A DNA stretch of 64,000 nt from Entomortierella parvispora. Its lineage: Eukaryota > Mortierellomycota > Mortierellomycetes > Mortierellales > Mortierellaceae. Each line of letters begins with the position of its first letter. Position 1 is the stretch's first letter. Location of the stretch: contig OY752144.1 in NCBI GenBank assembly GCA_963573315.1, positions 2,536,501-2,600,500 of the forward strand, given 5' to 3'. The notes beneath the pieces are model-generated. The model saw only the letters and a list, made by a program, of their open reading frames with translations, did not search any database and had not been told where the DNA came from. The translations under genes were made by a program, and so were the position numbers. This document shows, piece after piece, positions 1 through 13,376 of the stretch.

Positions 1-2632
<2,632 letters not shown>

Positions 2633-3858
2633 TAATCCACAGGAACGAAAAGACCAGTTCTGTTTTTTTTTTGGAAGGGGCAAAAGACTTGACTAAATTT
2701 TAAAAAAGCTAGTATTATAAATAGTCTAAATAATATAATCAAAACAAAATACCATAAAAAAACGGTTTGGGCAAAATGGGAATGTTTTGTGGGGATGCTC
2801 GATTGCACGGAGAGAGGGGAGTGGCTGTGGCATCTTGGTTTCACTCACTCACCCCTGGAATATGACACGCGTACTTCATTATCCGCGGTCAAATCGCGTG
2901 CAAACGGCAGAGAACGATGTCATTGCCATTGCGAGAACAAGGATAATGGAAAAGGGAGATCGTTGCAGGATCATTGCCACGATCGAACGTTCCTTCTTTC
3001 CCTTTCATCTGCTGTTCACTTTTTCAGCGTTCCCCTCACATTGTTCTTTTAGCCGTTGCACTCGGTGCCGTCATAGTCATCCGCCCCTCCCTTCTTTCCA
3101 GATAGAAGGAAGGCAGGAAAAAAGAAAGGGACTGACAAGACACCAAAGAAATTTAGACAGGAAATCATCTCCATACTGCAAAACAAACAACACACCCCAT
3201 ATCATCCACACTACAACAACAAGGGAATATTTTCTTTCTTTCCTTTTTATTGAGTGAGGTGAAGAACGGTTGATTAGAATCTGCTCGTTCTTTGTCCCAT
3301 TGACATTCGCATGCGCCATTCCTTTTTTTTTTTTCTAATTCGATTCATTCTTTGCTCATCTTTTCTTCCTCCGCCCCTCTTTTCGAGCTCCTTTTCCATG
3401 TCTGTCCTGTGCTGGCTATAAAAGTACAGGCCTTCCGTCCTCCACCCATCCTGCCCTGTGCACTGCACTCCACCGATACCCCCATCAACCCATCATCACT
3501 CTATACCCATTGATCGATTTGTGGTTTTTGATACCGACCTTTCGACTTGATATCATTCTCACCCTCTCTGTTGCTTTACATTCCGCTCCTTCTCCGGCCC
3601 TCATACCCCAAAACACAAGAGAGAATCGATTCTTCTCCCTTTTTAATTTTCTTCGCCACTCCATCGCGCAACCACGCACAGACAAAAACTGCCAGCGCAC
3701 AGGGCAACGGCTCTTCTCTCTTTGTCTCTCTCTTCACTGTAGTCCTACCTTTCCTTCCTTCCGTTCCCTCCTGTCCTCCGTGCGCAAACCTAATCAGGAC
3801 ACAACAGAAACAGCAATCCCCAACGTTTTGATCGGCAATCGCCTTTCGGTTTTAAAAG
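2633..3858. other. Intergenic region and leader of the antiporter gene
   Basis: No gene recognised. It holds the 3' flank of the Hsp70-like gene (A/T-rich, with poly-T and poly-A runs near 2660-2760) and then a C/T-rich leader, typical of fungal promoters, running into the antiporter start. Several frames are open here but none shows motifs or intron-compatible continuation. Confidence 0.6.
3416..3424 (+). promoter_or_regulatory. TATA box candidate for the Na+/H+ antiporter
   Basis: CTATAAAAG lies 435 bp upstream of the ATG at 3859, followed by a C/T-rich stretch. This would imply a long 5' leader of roughly 400 bases. Placement is by motif only. Confidence 0.45.
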
Positions 3859-6800
3859 ATGATGCATGTGGTGCTGGACACGGCGCCAGAACATGTTGCA
3901 TACGCACTTCTAGGATGCTTCATCATCTTTTTCGGGCTGGTCAGTTTGTTCGTCAAAGAAAAACTGTTCATCTCCGAGGCATGTAAGTCCTTATTTGTTA
4001 TTATTAGTTCCTCTTGTCCTCATTCGTTCAATGGACAGAGTCCGGGAGAGACCATGCACCCCAGGAACGGGAAGCAAAGGCATATATGGCCATCGTCCCC
4101 TAAGGATACAAACATTGGTTGTAGGCCTGGCTGACCGCGAACCCAACTCTCCTGTCCTCCTCCCTCTTTCACTCTCTTCATATCTTTCTTTCTTTTCTTT
4201 TCCCAACTCCTCAACTTGATCTAGCCCAACCCCCTCTTCTTCTTTTGACGCTAGCGCGTATATATCAGGTCTACGCTAGTATCGTTTCGCCACCTCTTTT
4301 TTTGTGTTGTTTCTTGGTTTCTTGGTTTCGCTGATTCGCGACTCTCCGCTTGATCTTCATAATACAGTTGATCCTTTGTTGTTAGCCTTTTTGAGGTCGT
4401 TGATCTTTCATCCACAACCCTCAGCAATGCACTTTTCTTTGTTGTATCCCTTGGCAGCAATGACGAAAGGACATGATAACCCTACCTCAGTACCGACATT
4501 TAGTTGGTAAACATTGCAGAAATCGATAGTAACCATCAAATCTTCCCCCTTCTTTTAAAATAACACGCCTGCTACCACTTCAACTAGTTGTGTCAACGGC
4601 CTTCGGGATCATCATTGGACCTTACGCAATAGGGATATTTGATCCCATGTCATGGAAAAACTTTGATGGTGTAACATTGGAGTTCACCAGGATTGTGATT
4701 GCTGTCCAAGTCATGGCTGCAGGAGTGTCTCTGCCTCGGTACTGGCGTCCACATTGTTGTCCATGCTAAAAATGCAAAGGAGGAATCTACACCCTGGAAC
4801 TGACCCTCCGCTCTCCTCCTGCTCCTCCTTTCTCCCCTCTTCCCCACCCCCTTCCTTATCTCTCCCTAACCACCCTTTCTTTTAGATCGTACATGGTCAA
4901 GGAGAGACGTTCGCTTTTCATGATGATTGTGCCGCTTATGGTCTTGATGTGGCTCACCTCTGCCCTCTTGATTTGGGGGTTGATTCCGGACTTGGACTTT
5001 GTAGAATCCATGGTCCTGGCCGCTTGTGTAACCCCAACCGATCCTGTCCTGTCCAACTCAGTGGTCAAGGGTCGGTTTGCAGAGAAACATGTCCCGCCCA
5101 GGATCCGATATCTGTTGTCGGCAGAGTCAGGCATCAATGATGGAATGGGCTTGCCGTTTTTGTTCCTGGGATTGTACATCATGCGGGAACCATCCATGGG
5201 TCAGGCTTTTGCACAGTGGTTCTATTTGGTCTGGGCATACCAGATCCTGTTGAGTATCGTTCTTGGAGGATTAATCGGTGCTGCGGCCCGCAAGCTGGTG
5301 AAGGGAGCCAAGAATAGGTAAAAAAGAAAACCGGTAGATCTTCTTGAAGGGGTGAGAAAGTGGACCACAAGCAACCACAATCCAATCCAACCGCAGACGA
5401 GAAGACTGATCTACAGTGTGTGACCCTCCTGTTTCCTTTTTTAGGAACCTGATTGACAAGGAGTCGTTCTTGGTGTTTTCGATCGCCTTGGCCTTGGCCG
5501 TGGCAGGCTGTGTCAGTATTCTGGCCTCGGATGATCTCTTGGCCTGCTTCATCGCAGGCAACGTCTTTGCTTGGGAGTAAGTGACCAAAAAACACAATTG
5601 CGCACTAGAGACAAGAAAACGAAATGCCTGTCCTTAACTCTCCTTAATGTCTTCACCCATCGCTCTTGTTGATAGCGACTGGTTTTCGAACGAGATTGCA
5701 GAGGCGCATATCCAGGAAACCATTGATATGCTTCTCAACTTGGCTTGCTTTGTCTACATTGGAGCCTCGATCCCCTTTTCCAGTTTTCACGACCCCACAC
5801 TCGGACTCACGGTCTGGCGTCTAATTGTCCTCGCGACTCTAGTGCTCCTCCTTCGCCGAATGCCCTTTGTCGTCGCCTTGAAACCTTTTATCCCAGCCCT
5901 GGCCACTCGTCGTGAGGCTGCCTTTGCCGGATGGTTTGGTCCCATTGGCGTCGGTGCCGTCTTTTTCTCCAAGGTCACAGCCGGAATGACCAATCCAAAC
6001 AATATAGGCGAGAATCCACACAATGTGGACCGGCTCTTGCGGGTACGCTCCGTGGTCTGGCCTATTGTCATGTTCCTGGTTCTCTCCAGTGTTTTGATTC
6101 ACGGAGTCACGGTTCCATTGTTGCATCTGCAATACAAGTACACGAGAACCTGGTCCCGGAAACGAGAAGAGAGTTCCCATGTTGTGACCCGGTTGCCACA
6201 TATCAACATTGGAGATGATATCGTCCTGCGACCACCGACAATTAGCGGTTCGAGTACCGGTGGACTCATGGAAGACGACTCGCAGCAGCGGACAATTGGA
6301 TATGATGGCCAGAGTCAGAGGTCGATTGGATATGATCAACGATCGTTGAATGGCCGATCTTTAGGAGCAGGATTCAATCCTGCAGGACTGTTTAGTTCTG
6401 CTGGAAGTGGTGCTAGTTCTGGCGTTGGAGTTGGTGGCGATGGATTGACATTGAGTCGTACAAACACAAACAACACGCGAACATTAGAAGATGTCGTTCA
6501 GGAAATGAGGGAAGCAGCCTGGGGCAAAGGAGCTGGCAATCGTAGCCCCAACTATTCTGCCAGTGGTGTTGGCGTCGGGGGAACAACTGGTGTTGTCGCA
6601 GGTGCTGGAGTAGGAATGGGTATCGGGAACAGCGGTATTATTCCCTTGACCCGCGTTGCCAGTGCAGCATCCGAACGAAGCAACAGCGCTTTCGCTGGCA
6701 TGGGATCAGGAGACGGGATCAGTATTGACGGCGGCAGTGTACCCTGCAGCTACTCTTCTTCCGTTGACTCGACGAATCAACCTCATTCCGGTTATCGAGA

Positions 6801-7473
6801 CTACAAGGATCCGGGCTTGATCGAATCGCTGCGCGAAAGCCATCCTGCCAGTCAAGGATTGAATGTTCGACCGTCTGATATCATCTCCAGTTCCAGCTCT
6901 GCTACCTCACCCCAACAAGCCCATTCCGTGTTACAATCACCAGCCGCGATCCATTATCAGAGTCAACAACCCAATGTAAGAGGATTCCAACAACAACAAC
7001 AAACGGGTCTATCCCAGTCACTTTCACCCTCTCCTTCCTCTGCAAAGTTATTGCTCCCTTTCCACAGTCAAGGACATGATCATGCACCTCGAGGAAGAAT
7101 CCCATCTGTTTCAAATTTCCACGAAGTGGAACGCGAAGAGGACAATGGCATGATTCGGACGGCAGTTCATAACATTGAGGGTAAGGATCGGGTTCTGGTG
7201 GAGAAGGCACTGGAGGAAAAGGCGATGGAAGAACGACGGCGGCATTCGGATCAAGAGCATGTCCATCCTCATGATACGGTAGAGAAAACGTGTGGTGTCA
7301 CAGATCAGACCACGGAGCGTGCCACAAGTAATGGTGCCGGCATTGGAGATGGAGATGGAGGAGAAGGAAGAAAAGGAGCCACATTGAGGACAAACTCTGT
7401 GAGCTCGACAGGCTCTGGACACCGCAATCTTGGCGACTTGTTCAAAACATTGAAGAAGGAGTTTGGCAGTTGA
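3859..7473 (+). CDS. NHA1: Plasma-membrane Na+(K+)/H+ antiporter, Nha1/Sod2 type
   Basis: Five exons: 3859-3982, 4588-4738, 4886-5317, 5445-5576 and 5676-7473, giving about 878 residues. All junctions restore an unbroken protein (for example GNVFAWD|DWF across the last intron). This CPA1-family carrier exchanges cytosolic Na+ or K+ for protons and sets salt tolerance and pH. Visible family signatures are the N-terminal EPHVAY-like segment (here PEHVAYALLG), TLEFTRIVIAVQV, the cation-site TPTDPVL and the ESGINDGMGLP motif with the ND pair, then TIDMLLNLACFVYIGA. About 12 hydrophobic segments end near codon 6150. The C-terminal ~440 residues are a hydrophilic Ser/Gly/Gln-rich tail, as in Nha1 proteins where the tail is regulatory. 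The first intron is unusually long (605 bp) for this locus. ATG at 3862 is an alternative start. Confidence 0.9.
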
Positions 7474-8619
7474 AAACTAATGATAACGGCTAAAAAAACA
7501 ACAAAATATAAAAAAAAAGCTGCGTCCCCACAACGTTCCAGTGCAACGGTTGACGATGAGCTGCAGATGAAGTGGTGAACGTTTTGTGGAGGATCTTGGA
7601 AAATTTGTGTGACCAAAAACGACCGAGACATGTTCAAGGACCGTAAAGCTTCTTTATTTCTCCACAAAGACTTTATTCCTTTCGCTGCCATTAGCACTAG
7701 AGTGGCATTCTTTGCCTCTTTTCCATTCTTCAAACAAGAGAGATGAGGCGGAGCGACTAGAAGAAAAAAGATGATAAAAAGGGTCTTTATATCTCTACCA
7801 TGCGAGACGCGGATCATATCATGATGACGAAATATGAGGGCAGGGGATGTACCTTTTTGGAAAGGAGAGGGGAAAAGAAGAAAGTCGCGGAGAGGCTTGT
7901 GTTTTTCAACTGCCACTCTCTGCAGCACAATGGCTCCAAGGAACAAACAAAGGGTGGGAAGGAAGAGAACAAGCTCTGGCATGTGGGGAATTGCTGAGCT
8001 GGCAGCAAAAATGGACAGGCGGAGAAGCGCACCGAACTGGCTAAAGTGCACCCTTGTCGTCAGCCACCTGCGCACATGGCATTGGAGGAGCAAAGGGACC
8101 TGCCTATTGGGATCTTCCTGAGCAGCAGGCGGACAGGCACAGAGACACCAAAAATCAAAAAATTAGTTTTTTTCACGTGCCAATGGAAAGCGAATCCATC
8201 GCCTGAGGCCGATGTCATTTCCTATTGAAGGAGGTTTTCTTTCGGCTGATCATCTCCCGCTCCCTCTTGCTGCCCTTCCCTTCCTTCCTCCTTTGCTTCT
8301 CTTTCCACGGTCAACTTGCCGGCGACTCGGTCTGCGTGCAATTGCTCGTCCCCGGTCACTTTGCGCTGCTGCGTTGGCCGTGGGTGGAGAGAAACAAGGT
8401 TGGCAACCTTTCTCCCCTCACTCGCACTCCGTGGCCAACCCGTGACACGACTCCCGCTTCGTTCGTTCTGTTCGTTCCTTGCTCCTGTTTGTTCGATCAT
8501 CGGCCTTGATCATATAAAACCCTCCACCCCACTTCTTCCCCCACTCTCCCTTTTTTAATTTTCCTTTTCTTTTCTCCTCATTCATTTCATACCCCATCCC
8601 TACTCACATATACTTCACA
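7474..8619. other. Intergenic region, thiolase promoter
   Basis: No gene recognised. The right half is strongly C/T-rich (8230-8620), which is typical of promoters of highly expressed fungal genes. Open frames on both strands here have no motifs. Confidence 0.6.
8511..8519 (+). promoter_or_regulatory. TATA box of the thiolase gene
   Basis: CATATAAAA lies 109 bp upstream of the ATG at 8620, followed by a C/T-rich tract and CACA-type sequence up to the start codon. This is a normal spacing for a strong fungal promoter. Confidence 0.65.
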
Positions 8620-10307
8620 ATGTCTTCCCGTCTTGCTCAAATCTCTTCCCACTTGACTGTCCAGCCCACCGCTGCCCAGACCTCCAACATCCCCACAAAG
8701 ATTGGCGTCAAGTCCGCTGACGATGTTGTCATTGTCGATGCCGTCCGTACTCCCATGACCCGTGGCAAGAAGGGTGGCTTCAAGGACACCGTCCCGTAAG
8801 TTGTTTGTCCTTCCGCTGTGTTCACTTCACACGGACCTCGCACTCAGGAGACGACAAAAAAAACCCCTACAGGCGTACCAGGACACGGAGCGAGGGTCTT
8901 CCAATTGGATCAAGGGCGGTCTGGAAGGACGCACCAAACAGGACCGACCGACCGATCGACTCGTCCTTGGGACCCCGAACCGCGTTTTTCCACTTTGATC
9001 TGGTACGGAATGTCGCTTTAATACTTTTTGCTTCCTTTTGTGGATGTTCTTCTCGTTAACCCATAGTGAGGATCTTTTGGCCGCTGTCCTCGTTGCCATC
9101 AAGGACCGCACCAAGATCGACCCCTCCATCGTTGACGACATTTGCGTCGGAAACGTTCTCCAGGCTGCCGGTGGTGCCACCGTCTCCCGCATGGCTGCTC
9201 TCTACGCCGGATACCCCGAGAAGACCTCGATCTACACCACCAACCGTCAGTGCTCTTCCGGTCTCCAGGCCGTCGTCAACATTGCCACTCACATCCAGAC
9301 CGGTTTGATTGACATTGGTATCGGTGCCGGTGTCGAGTCCATGACCTTGGGATACGGTGCCTCCGCCATGGCCGCCCAGACCTCCGAGAAGATTCCCGAG
9401 GCCTGCGAGGCCGCTGCTGACTGCCAGCTCCCCATGGGGTAAGTTCGCGTTGACCATTGGAACTCTTCTATTTTCTGATCTGATCTGCTCTCATTGAACT
9501 ACAAGTGACACCACCTACATCCACTTGATGCTTTAGAGTGACAACTCTTTTTTAACAATCCGCTGTCTTCTTTCTTCATCTTTGTTTTAAAGTATCACCT
9601 CCGAGAACGTCGCCACCCAGTACAACGTCACCCGTGCCAAGCAGGATGCCTTCGCTGCCCTCTCCTTCCAGAAGGCTGCCAAGGCCCAGGCCGAGGGCAA
9701 GTTTGACAGCGAGATTATCGCTGTCAAGACCACCATCAAGGATGCCGAGGACAACGAGAAGGAGATCATTGTTTCCAAGGATGATGGTATCCGTGCCGGT
9801 ACCACCGTCGAGTCTTTGTCCAAGTTGCGCCCTGCCTTTGATGGAGCCACCACCGCCGGTAACGCCTCCCAGGTCTCTGATGGTGCTGCCGCCGTCTTGC
9901 TCATGAAGCGCAAGACTGCCGAGAAGTTGGGACTCCCCATTGTCGGAAAGTTCATCACCTCTGCCGTTGTCGGATGCGCCCCCAAGATCATGGGTGTCGG
10001 TCCCGCCTACGCCATCCCCGCCGTCTGCGAGAAGGCTGGTATCCAGATCAAGGATGTGGATGTCTTTGAGTTGAACGAGGCCTTCGCCTCCCAGGCCGTT
10101 TTCACCATCGAGAAGTGCGGTTTGGACATCAACAAGGTCAACCCCGTCGGGGGTGCCATCGCCATGGGTCACCCCTTGGGCTGCACAGGTGCTCGTCAGA
10201 TCGCCACTTTGCTCCCAGAATTGAAGCGCCAGAACGGCAAGCTCGGCATCACCACCATGTGCATCGGTACCGGTATGGGTATGGCTGCCCTCTGGGAGCG
10301 CGAGTAA
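8620..10307 (+). CDS. POT1: Peroxisomal 3-ketoacyl-CoA thiolase with PTS2 signal
   Basis: Three exons, 8620-8795, 9067-9438 and 9593-10307, encode 420 residues, the usual length for the family. The enzyme performs the last step of fatty-acid beta-oxidation, cleaving 3-ketoacyl-CoA with CoA to release acetyl-CoA. The nucleophile Cys121 sits in NRQCSSGLQAV. The C-terminal motifs NEAFASQ, GGAIAMGHPLGCTGARQ (catalytic His) and CIGTGMGMA (second Cys) are intact. Residues 4-12, RLAQISSHL, match the PTS2 consensus (R-L-x5-H-L) exactly, so import through Pex7 is expected and the cytosolic or mitochondrial acetoacetyl-CoA thiolases are less likely. Codon use is heavily biased to C-ending codons, which suggests high expression and also produces long antisense open frames that are not genes. 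Confidence 0.95.
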
Positions 10308-10404
10308 ACTCGTCGTTCTTTGTCACCTCCCCCCCTATCCCCCCCCCCCTCTCGCTCTTTTCTTTTAGAAATCTGTATAAAACCTCTCCTCCCCCCCAAA
10401 AAAC

Positions 10405-10410
10405 AATAAA
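10405..10410 (+). terminator. Polyadenylation signal of the thiolase gene
   Basis: AATAAA lies about 98 bases after the thiolase stop codon, in an A-rich stretch after a C-rich 3' UTR. Called by motif and position only. Confidence 0.5.
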
Positions 10411-10641
10411 AAGATATCATAAATATCATAATATATCCTTGACACCTTCTAGCAGCCCTGCAGCTCTTCAGAATCGAGTCCCAGCTCTTTGTCGCCAGAG
10501 GGACACCAAGAAAAAAAAAAAAAAAACGAAAGATAGCACGTGATAATGCAAAACACGTGATATACGAATTGGTGGCAAATCGGTGTCGGGGAATCCGGAA
10601 CTTGGAGGAGCTGGAACTGAACCCTGTATCAGCATCTTCAA

Positions 10642-10712
10642 GCGTGGTTGGTTTAGTGGTATAATTACCGCCTGCCACGCGGTAGACCCGGGTTCGATTC
10701 CCGGACCACGCA
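10642..10712 (+). tRNA. tRNA-Gly (anticodon GCC)
   Basis: A complete 71-base cloverleaf without intron. The 7-bp acceptor stem pairs GCGTGGT (10642-10648) with ACCACGC (10705-10711), followed by discriminator A. The D arm contains TGGTTTAGTGGTA. The anticodon stem ACCGC/GCGGT closes the loop CTGCCAC, which reads anticodon GCC. The T arm CCGGGTTCGATTCCCGG is perfect and doubles as the Pol III B box. It stands alone on + just before the accessory island. Confidence 0.97.
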
Positions 10713-10867
10713 TAGCTGTGCGAACAATGATTGAAAAGACCATCGTTTCTACTTTGAGCACCATCCTGTACGGTGCGATAGCAGGTCTTCGGACCTGAAA
10801 AACGGGGATCTGAGTTCTCTTTTTTTGCTTTTTCAACCCCTAGGTTGACATGAGCGAGAGATCTATC

Positions 10868-11230
10868 CGCCGAGCATGGGGGAACTTTCCTTTTTGGGTC
10901 GCTTATCTGTCGAGCTTGCCATTCTTTAACCATCGACCCTCTCTAAACCGCCGACTTCTCTTTTTCTTATTGACCAACAAACCACCGACCAGTCTTTTGA
11001 TACTGTGGCGTTGTCGCGTTCTCGTTTAGAAATGTCATTCCCCTTTGTCTTGCTTAATCGTGATTCTTGAAGACAGTCGGTGGGTATGATTGTGAAGACT
11101 GGTCGGTAAATAAGAAAAAGAGAAGTCGGCGGTTTAAAGAGGGTCGGCAGTTTAGAGAGGGTCGATGGTTAAAGAATGGCAGGGTCGACAGATAAGCGAT
11201 CCAAAAAGGAAAGTCCCCCGTGGTCGGCAG
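10868..11230. repeat. Foldback (inverted-repeat) element of ~360 bp
   Basis: The left arm, about 10868-10995, reads in reverse complement as the right arm, about 11090-11230. Shared blocks include the segment with AAAGTTCC/GGAACTTT-like ends, CGCTTATCTGTCGA, GCCATTCTTTAACCATCGAC, CCGCCGACTTCTC and CGACCAGTCTT. The right arm carries one extra ~18-bp internal unit (a second CGACCCTCT-type block). The arms are dotted with short GTCGGCGG/GTCGGCAG/GTCGATGG variants on both strands. The loop (10996-11089) is unique. The structure fits a MITE or the terminal region of a DNA transposon, about 155 bp downstream of the tRNA. No target-site duplication could be fixed. Confidence 0.85.
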
Positions 11231-13376
11231 AAAACTAACCACCGAGCAGTATCGCATCGAGTTCATTGCGATCTAGCACGTTAAGATGGACTTTTTTTGT
11301 TCTCGAGTCCTCCTGATTCCGACGTGGAACCTGAGGTGAGGGGGGATCATTACAAACAATTTTGTGAGGATTATCTTTCACCTTGCACAATTCGACGAGG
11401 AACAATAATAAATAATCCAAGAAGAGAGTGGGAGAACGATTGCTCCCAGAACAGAAGGATGGATGAAGGAATACCGTATTCGTGCTGCTCCCCTTGGGCG
11501 AAAAGATGGTGGTGTGGTGGTGTGGTGGTGTCAATGGACCTTCAAGCCCTCTTGCGCCACCAATTTATCTCATTCACCCATACAGCCGTTCATCCGCCTA
11601 CGCGATCATTCATTTCGTCTGGTTTACAGGACGCAAAGATCGGATGCGGCTATCCTCCAAGTGGCGAATTATCAAAAGACTCCTCTTTATTCACAGATGA
11701 ACAAGCTGGCGTTACATTGTTTGTAACAATTGTGTTCCTGTTGGAGATGGTCCATGAGAAAAGGGTTGCCGGAGCTTGCAAAACATCTCCGACTTTGGAT
11801 TTCGCATGACATTCAGCTTGTTGTCCGTGAAAAAGTTCCAATAGCTTCAGAGGCTGTATCGCGACATTCCCTTCGGTGGGGAATCATCGACATCTGATCT
11901 CTTTGAAGCGATTCCACTAAGACACCTTTCTAGAGATCTAATACAAGTTACAATTGGAAGAAAGCCTACCATGGCTCCCACCTAGGTGCTTGATGCACAA
12001 TTGCAAGGAACTTGAGGACGATTCGTGGCCCACCGATACATGGTGAAAACCGCCACTGGCATCGTCCTCACGCCCTTGAGCGCATCTGCAATTGCCTGTC
12101 TGGTTGTATAGGTGGCGGGAAGTCCGAAGGCTATCCGGACTTACTTTTGTTTGCTTGTCTCATATGATGACAATGATACCTGTAGATCGCTCCATCCCGG
12201 CTCTCCCGCCTTGAGTCAGCACCTCAGGGTGATCCCGGTTGAGAGCATCTACATATCCATCTGGTACAGTCGAATGGTTACAAATGTCGTTTGAGTTATA
12301 CAATAGGTAACTGCTGAGAATGACCTTGTGGGACAATAGTTCGGAGTTGTCCTGCAGCCCTTTCAGTCAAAAAGGACGCTGCCATGTTGCCGGATCCATG
12401 CAAAATGAAGGAAAGCAGTCGAGTACATCTTCGGCAATGAGCGCCATCTCAGCTGTGTAACCACAGAGGAATGCTTGGAGTAAGTAAATGTTTCCACTGT
12501 TCGTTTCCCTTGTTTGGCTCCCTTGATCCCTTGCGCGTGGGCGCCAGTCCCCGGTCTTTTTCAGACGCCGCTGTTTATCTACATGTTCCTCTTGTTCTGA
12601 TAGCGGTGCTGTCGATCCTGGCTCCCGTCCGTCGTTAGTACAACTGAGGACAATCGATATGAAGTTGCAGGTATGAAGACGGTATGAAGCATAGGAATAT
12701 TTGGCAGTGGAGCCTTCGTTTCTTGCATCTATGAGATCGGTGTGCGTCTGTAGAGCTTTGTACATTTGTCCCTTCAACAGGCTCTGAGCGGCCATTACCG
12801 CCGAGAGCTTGTAGGATGAAAACGCCAGTCTGCGCGCTACCTTGGGTGGCGCTCCTGGAGCCTAGTTTGAATCGCCGTGACCTGTCACTCGCATCGTGTA
12901 CGATTCATCCGTCTCCTAATATTAAAACTATGCAGGGAGCTATCGACCTTGTCCTCAATTGTGATATTACAGTCCGTGTTGCTCTTGGAGCGCGGTCGTT
13001 GGGCTGAATCTACCGGCATCGATCATTGTCTGCGAATGAACAAACGCGTAGCCAACGCGTTGTGGAGTCGAATTAGATGTGATCCTCCCCACATATCAAA
13101 TGGGCCCATATCAAATATATACGGTTACTGTATGCGGATTCACCACTTACTTTCAGTCAAATATTAAAGAAAGGAACAGTTTCGTTGGACTATCTCTCGC
13201 CCTAGTGTAGGGGATAAGGGGCGCACAGTGGGAGAAGGATGAGGTGTAAGAGGATTGGATGAGCAAATGCAACCGGCTGACGCACGGGCCACCGTTACGT
13301 CATGAATCGGGGGGGCATTCTTTTACATGCTTGCCACCGCTCCATTTCACTTCCATTAAAACATTCACCCTCCACC
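11231..13376. other. Unresolved, probably decayed DNA
   Basis: About 2.1 kb without a gene I can defend. Open stretches exist on both strands, for example a 170-codon frame at 11297-11809 (+) and a 142-codon frame at 12367-12795 (-). They shift frame often, carry no motif I recognise and cannot be joined by convincing introns. The look is of old gene or transposon remains. The last ~75 bases are the leader of the next gene. Confidence 0.4.

Noticed and set aside
9056-10172. Long antisense frames opposite the thiolase exons
   Set aside because: They are Gly/Asp/Leu-rich mirrors of a highly codon-biased gene, with no motifs.
12367-12795. A 142-codon minus-strand frame in the unresolved region
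   Set aside because: It reads plausibly in places but has no motif, no joinable neighbouring exons and no family I recognise, so I left it within the unresolved region.
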